Source: Thalassovita sp. (GTDB lineage Bacteria > Pseudomonadota > Alphaproteobacteria > Rhodobacterales > Rhodobacteraceae). Taken from it: a stretch of 64,000 bases of DNA. The notes under the pieces are model-generated. The model was given only the letters and a program-made list of their open reading frames with translations, ran no database searches and had not been told where the DNA came from. Position 1 is the first letter of the stretch. Each line of letters opens with the position of its first letter. The translations under genes and the position numbers were made by a program. The DNA lies in contig NZ_OY829290.1 of assembly GCF_963691685.1 (NCBI RefSeq), positions 1,054,001 to 1,118,000 of the forward strand. Direction: 5' to 3'. Shown here in pieces: positions 60,966 to 64,000 of the stretch.

Positions 60966-61373
60966 TCAGCGCAGCATCGGGATGCCGTCGCTGTTCTTGA
61001 CCTTTTCGACCACACCGGCGCGCAGCGACCGGCCGATCTTATGCGCCAGGGCGGACCAGGCTGCGGCCTGATCTGGCCGCAGCTCTGCCGCCAGCACCCG
61101 GTCAAATAACCCCAGCCAGGTCTCAAACATGCCGGGGTGCACATTGCCGGCCTGGCGATGCACCAGCAGCGGATTGCCGTCATAGCTGCGCTCATGAAGA
61201 ATCGCATTGGCCCAGAAGTCTGCGACCTTGGATTCGTGCGGCGGCCAGTCAGAAATATGCGCGGCAAAAACCGGCCCCAGACCCGGATGCTGGCGGATCA
61301 GCGCGTAAAAGGCGGCGACAACCGTCTCAATCTCCTGGCGTGAAATATCAAAGCGCGGTGGCAGGCTGGCCAT
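60966..61373 (-). CDS. Group III truncated hemoglobin
   Basis: The 135-residue globin (FDISRQEIETVVAAFYALIR; HPGLGPVFAAHISDWPPHES; proximal His region PLLVHRQAGNVHPGMFETWL) matches group III truncated hemoglobins. These bind O2/NO and are linked to NO or microaerobic stress. ATG 61373 (MASLPPRF) is the start; an open extension to 61448 is not supported. It is convergent with ycjF across a 9-bp gap. Confidence 0.88.
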   Translation of the reverse strand: MASLPPRFDISRQEIETVVAAFYALIRQHPGLGPVFAAHISDWPPHESKVADFWANAILHERSYDGNPLLVHRQAGNVHPGMFETWLGLFDRVLAAELRPDQAAAWSALAHKIGRSLRAGVVEKVKNSDGIPMLR

Positions 61374-61530
61374 GGGGTTTGGTCCTTTTCCTTTGTTTTC
61401 AGAGATATGCCGCCACAGGACGCGCAGCAAGGGGGTGTATCCGCCCATATCGCAGGATTCCGAGAGAAATTATCGGGTTTCAATTCCCGATAAAACCAGT
61501 CAAGTATTTGAAAATAAACAAAAAATCCCA

Positions 61531-61559
61531 TTGACCCCCGGGGCGACTCATCCTATCTA
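61531..61559 (+). promoter_or_regulatory. Sigma-70-type promoter of the Cys-rich gene
   Basis: -35 TTGACC (61531-61536), a 17-bp spacer and -10 TATCTA (61554-61559). Transcription should begin near 61566, giving a leader of about 125 nt that contains the upstream repeat array. Confidence 0.6.
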
Positions 61560-61601
61560 TACTTCCACAGACACATTGGTGATCACCGCAAGGTGCCCAC
61601 C

Positions 61602-61670
61602 ATCCAGCCTGCCAGATCACGCTACGCAGCCAGCCAACCGCAAGCCACGCCGCCAGATCTCGCCAGCCAG
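61602..61670 (+). repeat. Degenerate 14-bp repeat array in the 5' leader of the Cys-rich gene
   Basis: Units ATCCAGCCTGCCAG (61602), ATCACGCTACGCAG (61616), a 15-bp and a 12-bp variant, and ATCTCGCCAGCCAG (61657) follow one another to 21 bp before the ATG. They share the consensus ATCCAGCCCGCCAG with the array downstream of the same gene. Confidence 0.7.
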
Positions 61671-61690
61671 ATACGACTAGGAGAGATATT

Positions 61691-61867
61691 ATGTCCGCCA
61701 AAGCTTGCACCACCTGCACCTTCTTCGACAAAGTTTCGAAATCCGCAGACAATGCTGGTCTGTGCCGTTTCAACGCCCCCAGCTTCCTGACTGAGGCTGA
61801 GCTGGACGCGAAATGGCCGGTTGTGAAATCGACCGACTGGTGTGGTCGCTTCGACGCTAAGGCATAA
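61691..61867 (+). CDS. 58-aa cysteine-rich protein, probable zinc- or Fe-S-binding
   Basis: This is a short gene with AGGAGAG just upstream of ATG 61691. The protein (MSAKACTTCTFFDKVSKSAD...WPVVKSTDWCGRFDAKA) has four cysteines at 6, 9, 25 and 51 in the pattern CxxC...GLCRFNAP...DWCG. The same layout recurs in small uncharacterised proteins of Rhodobacteraceae and phages, and four Cys suit a single metal site. The gene is set in a clear transcription unit: promoter 61531-61559, repeat-filled leader, CDS, repeat-filled trailer, terminator 62085-62117. Confidence 0.75.
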   Translation: MSAKACTTCTFFDKVSKSADNAGLCRFNAPSFLTEAELDAKWPVVKSTDWCGRFDAKA

Positions 61868-61916
61868 GCTCTTTCTAAGAAGACGCGTGGCCCGCCCGTC
61901 AGGCCCAGCCCGCCCC

Positions 61917-62077
61917 ATCCAGTTCGCAAGGTTCAGCCCGTAAGGTCCAGTTCGCAAGATCCCGCTCCGCAGCCCGCCAGCTTACCGCTCGCCCGCCACG
62001 TCGCCAGATCCAGCCAGCCAGATCCAGCTCGCCAAACCCAGCCCACCAGATGCAGCGCGCCAGACCCAGCCCGCCAG
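61917..62077 (+). repeat. Degenerate 14-bp repeat array in the 3' trailer of the Cys-rich gene
   Basis: Four head-to-tail 14-bp units begin at 61917, 61931, 61945 and 61959 (ATCCAGTTCGCAAG, GTTCAGCCCGTAAG, GTCCAGTTCGCAAG, ATCCCGCTCCGCAG). There is a 35-bp diverged interval, then five units at 62008, 62022, 62036, 62050 and 62064 (ATCCAGCCAGCCAG through ACCCAGCCCGCCAG). The period is exactly 14 across each run, and it ends 7 bp before the terminator stem. Confidence 0.8.
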
Positions 62078-62084
62078 CGCACGC

Positions 62085-62117
62085 GAAAAAAGGGATCGCC
62101 CCCGGGCGGTCCCTTTT
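62085..62117 (+). terminator. Rho-independent terminator after the 3' repeat array
   Basis: AAAAGGGATCGCCC pairs with GGGCGGTCCCTTTT (one T-G) around a 2-nt loop and continues into T residues. It closes the Cys-rich transcription unit at about 550 nt total length. Confidence 0.85.
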
Positions 62118-62320
62118 TCATTGTGTCATTCGTGTCATGCGGCAAAGCCCCGCCAATGTTTTCGGTGGCATATCCGCCGACCGGGCGGTCAGACCAAAGC
62201 GAAGTGGGATCGCCTATTTGAGGTGCCCTTTGTGGAATGGGGGGCAAACTCTAGGCGTTACACTTTGATTTAAAGTCATTATTTCTTGGCCTGCGTATTA
62301 GCAAAATCCGCATGCGCTGG

Positions 62321-62866
62321 TTAGTCGAGACCGTAGTTAAAATCAATTTTCGGCGGGTACCCAAAAAGATCTTTGGTCTTGTCACGTTGACTTGCTGCGC
62401 TGGCTGTCGCTACCGCTCCAACTATCCCAAGTCCAACCAAAGCATGTGCAGCAGTTTTTGAGTTGTAGTGTCGCCGCGTCAAATTCACCGATTTGATAAT
62501 TTTCGTTTTTGTTTCCCGACCTTGTACATTGCAAGTAACGGTCATGTCGGGTGTTTCGGCGCCAAACGATGGCAGCAATACTGATTTCCAGGTGCCTACT
62601 GATGCAGTGAATGCGCTGCTTTTGAGGTGGCAGGTTCCAATGAGTTTCTTCAACTTCCAGCTGCCTGTACCGCCAGATCGCGCCTCAATCATCACGGGTA
62701 TGTGCCCTACGAAGTTTAGGTTATTCGCATTTGGGGTTAATCTGTAGCCTTCGGAACCTTTGTTTGAGGGCGCAGTCGGGTTGCTTTCTGCTGTTTCTGG
62801 CGGCGCTCCACATGCTGAAAGAAAGAGGAATGCAGTTAGGAACAGCTTTGCCTTAACAGAAATCAT
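62321..62866 (-). CDS. AT-rich hypothetical lipoprotein
   Basis: The 181-residue protein has a lipoprotein signal: hydrophobic KLFLTAFLFL followed by lipobox LSAC. The mature part has two further cysteines (IGTCHL and VTCNVQ), a predicted beta-rich core, and a Gly/Ala-rich hydrophobic segment (AAHALVGLGIVGAVATASAA) that could insert in a membrane. ATG 62866 follows GAGG; the open extension to 62929 is unsupported. Base composition is clearly more AT-rich than the rest of the window, which suggests acquisition. No family was recognised. Confidence 0.7.
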   Translation of the reverse strand: MISVKAKLFLTAFLFLSACGAPPETAESNPTAPSNKGSEGYRLTPNANNLNFVGHIPVMIEARSGGTGSWKLKKLIGTCHLKSSAFTASVGTWKSVLLPSFGAETPDMTVTCNVQGRETKTKIIKSVNLTRRHYNSKTAAHALVGLGIVGAVATASAASQRDKTKDLFGYPPKIDFNYGLD

Positions 62867-62929
62867 TGAAACCTCATTTATGCGCCATTTCAATTTTGAA
62901 TAGCTTTCGAGTTTTTTGTATGCAATCAA

Positions 62930-63131
62930 AAATGGTATTTCTGTTTAGAATATGTGGTCTGGACGGTCTGGGGTCTCGCGCGTATAACGCGCACATGAAC
63001 CGTGTCAAAATACAGTCCATTCGAATTATTAGCCCGGCGCTCTGATTTATACGAGCGGCCGGGTCAAGGCGTATGGGACACCGCGCCGCCTCTCTTCCCT
63101 TAATCAAGACCCGAGATGAAGGACGCCCGAA
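62930..63131. other. AT-rich leader region upstream of ileS
   Basis: This 202-bp gap between the divergent lipoprotein gene and ileS contains a hairpin CCCGGCGCTC / GAGCGGCCGGG (63032-63062, one bulged G, 10-nt loop), probably within the ileS leader. No known riboswitch or T-box features were recognised. Confidence 0.4.
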
Positions 63132-64000
63132 ATGTGCGCCGACACCCCTGAATACAAAGAAACGCTGAACCTGCCCAAGACCGATTTCCCCATGCGGGCC
63201 GGTCTGCCGAAACGTGAACCCGGCTGGCTGGAGCGTTGGAACAAGATCGACGTTTACGGCAAGCTGCGTCAGAAGGCCGAAGATGGCTCCCGCAAGCCCT
63301 TTACCCTGCATGACGGCCCGCCCTATGCCAACGGCCATCTGCACATCGGCCACGCGCTGAACAAAACCATCAAAGACATGATCGTGCGCAGCCATCAGAT
63401 GATGGGGTTTGACGCACGCTATGTGCCTGGCTGGGACTGCCACGGTCTGCCGATTGAGTGGAAGATCGAAGAGCAGTACCGCAAAAAGGGCAAAAACAAG
63501 GATGAGGTCGACGTGGTCGACTTCCGCCAGGAATGCCGGGCCTTTGCCGACAATTGGGTGGGCATTCAGCGGGAAGAGTTCAAACGTCTGGGCATCACCG
63601 GCAACTGGGATGATCCCTACCTGACGATGAACTTCCACGCTGAGGCGGTGATCGCTGAGGAATTCATGAAATTCCTGATGAACGGCACGCTGTATCAGGG
63701 CTCCAAGCCTGTGATGTGGTCGCCGGTTGAAAAAACCGCGCTGGCCGAGGCGGAGATCGAATATCACGATCACAAATCGCACACCATCTGGGTGCCCTTC
63801 TCGCTGGCGGCGGGTGAGGGCGATCTGGCTGAGGCGCGCGTGGTGATCTGGACCACCACCCCCTGGACCATCCCATCGAACAAGGCCGTGGCCTATAATG
63901 AAAAGGTGGCTTACGGGCTCTACCGTGTGGATGCGACGCAGGAAGAAAGCTGGACCAACCCCGGTGATCTTTATGTTTTCGCCGATGCGCTGGCGGCGGA
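63132..64000 (+). CDS. ileS: Isoleucyl-tRNA synthetase, 3' truncated by window edge
   Basis: The first ~289 residues of a class I synthetase are present. The ATP-binding HIGH motif lies in DGPPYANGHLHIGHALNKTI; VPGWDCHGLPIEWKIE follows, and the start of the editing domain is seen in VVIWTTTPWTIPSNKA. It charges tRNA-Ile in the cytoplasm. ATG 63132 is preceded by GAAGGACG. The KMSKS loop and C-terminal parts lie beyond the window. Confidence 0.95.
   Translation, partial: MCADTPEYKETLNLPKTDFPMRAGLPKREPGWLERWNKIDVYGKLRQKAEDGSRKPFTLHDGPPYANGHLHIGHALNKTIKDMIVRSHQMMGFDARYVPGWDCHGLPIEWKIEEQYRKKGKNKDEVDVVDFRQECRAFADNWVGIQREEFKRLGITGNWDDPYLTMNFHAEAVIAEEFMKFLMNGTLYQGSKPVMWSPVEKTALAEAEIEYHDHKSHTIWVPFSLAAGEGDLAEARVVIWTTTPWTIPSNKAVAYNEKVAYGLYRVDATQEESWTNPGDLYVFADALAA

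Larger units (their letters stand above)
61374..61690. promoter_or_regulatory. Divergent region between truncated hemoglobin and the Cys-rich gene
   Basis: This 317-bp gene-free region contains a perfect dyad TTATCGGG-N8-CCCGATAA (61470-61477 / 61486-61493), a good plus-strand promoter (61531-61559) and the first 14-bp repeat array (61602-61670). The dyad lies about 40-60 bp upstream of that promoter and about 100-120 bp before the globin ATG, so it could serve either gene as an operator. Confidence 0.6.

Noticed and set aside
61917..62077. CRISPR array
   Set aside because: The units are adjacent 14-bp repeats without spacers, and no cas gene is present.
61933..62247. Minus-strand ORF across the 3' repeat array
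   Set aside because: Its repetitive Trp/Gly/Leu translation is a by-product of the 14-bp repeats, whose period is not a multiple of three; it also runs through a terminator.

Overview
The window reads as a high-GC alphaproteobacterial chromosome segment, most likely from the marine Roseobacter/Rhodobacteraceae group. That assignment rests on the mix of TRAP and LIV-type ABC transporters, a membrane-anchored formate dehydrogenase island, an aerobic 2-aminobenzoyl-CoA pathway, tightly overlapping operons and general codon and GC character; it is inference, since no rRNA is present. No rRNA, tRNA, CRISPR array, prophage or intact transposase was found.

Layout. 1-2171: the end of a TRAP large permease gene and a D-lyxose isomerase-like gene with a perfect 18-bp palindrome (candidate LacI-type operator). 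2391-4626: tupBCA tungstate ABC transporter. 4720-26031: a large formate dehydrogenase (FDH) island. Its minus-strand arm carries DUF6505, a biotin/lipoate ligase-like protein, Mrp/ApbC, DUF6494 and a 668-aa multi-cluster ferredoxin, with a plus-strand c-type cytochrome inside it. Its plus-strand arm is DUF3305, DUF3306, a TorD-like chaperone, a small Tat protein, fdhA, fdhB, fdhC, a WD40-cytochrome c protein, a 41-aa membrane peptide, and an NtrC-like response regulator with its kinase. It is followed by a divergent TusA-like gene and by fdhD-mobA-mobB-moeA. The logic is metal import, Mo/W-bis-MGD cofactor synthesis, sulfuration and Fe-S assembly, Tat export, electron transfer to the quinone/cytochrome pool, and local two-component control.

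26031-29571: a 260-bp MITE-like element that supplies the moeA stop codon, then copZ/copA/cueR copper efflux with two divergent CueR-type promoters. 29698-42704: a minus-strand catabolic cluster matching aerobic 2-aminobenzoate (anthranilate) degradation through CoA thioesters: CoA ligase, the bifunctional FAD monooxygenase/OYE-type reductase, beta-oxidation-like enzymes, RidA, a thioesterase, a MarR regulator and a complete LIV-type ABC transporter. 42921-45088: nitronate monooxygenase-like and CoA-transferase genes. 45274-52004: a second LIV-type transporter operon with an acyl-CoA synthetase, preceded by a possible 56-codon leader ORF.

52192-64000: mixed housekeeping and accessory genes (P-loop kinase, Dabb protein, purU, a DadA-like dehydrogenase, pxpA, truA, a second identical-length copy of the 260-bp element, a YcjX/YcjF pair with a GNAT gene between, truncated hemoglobin). 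Then comes a 58-aa cysteine-rich gene whose apparent transcript has both untranslated regions made of degenerate 14-bp repeats, an AT-rich lipoprotein gene, and the start of ileS.

The most unusual signals are: a c-type cytochrome that appears fused to a TupA-like half-domain beside tupABC; an NtrC-family regulator without GAFTGA sitting in an operon whose upstream region carries paired dyads and a -24/-12-like element; the 14-bp repeat arrays around the cysteine-rich gene; and the twin 260-bp elements.
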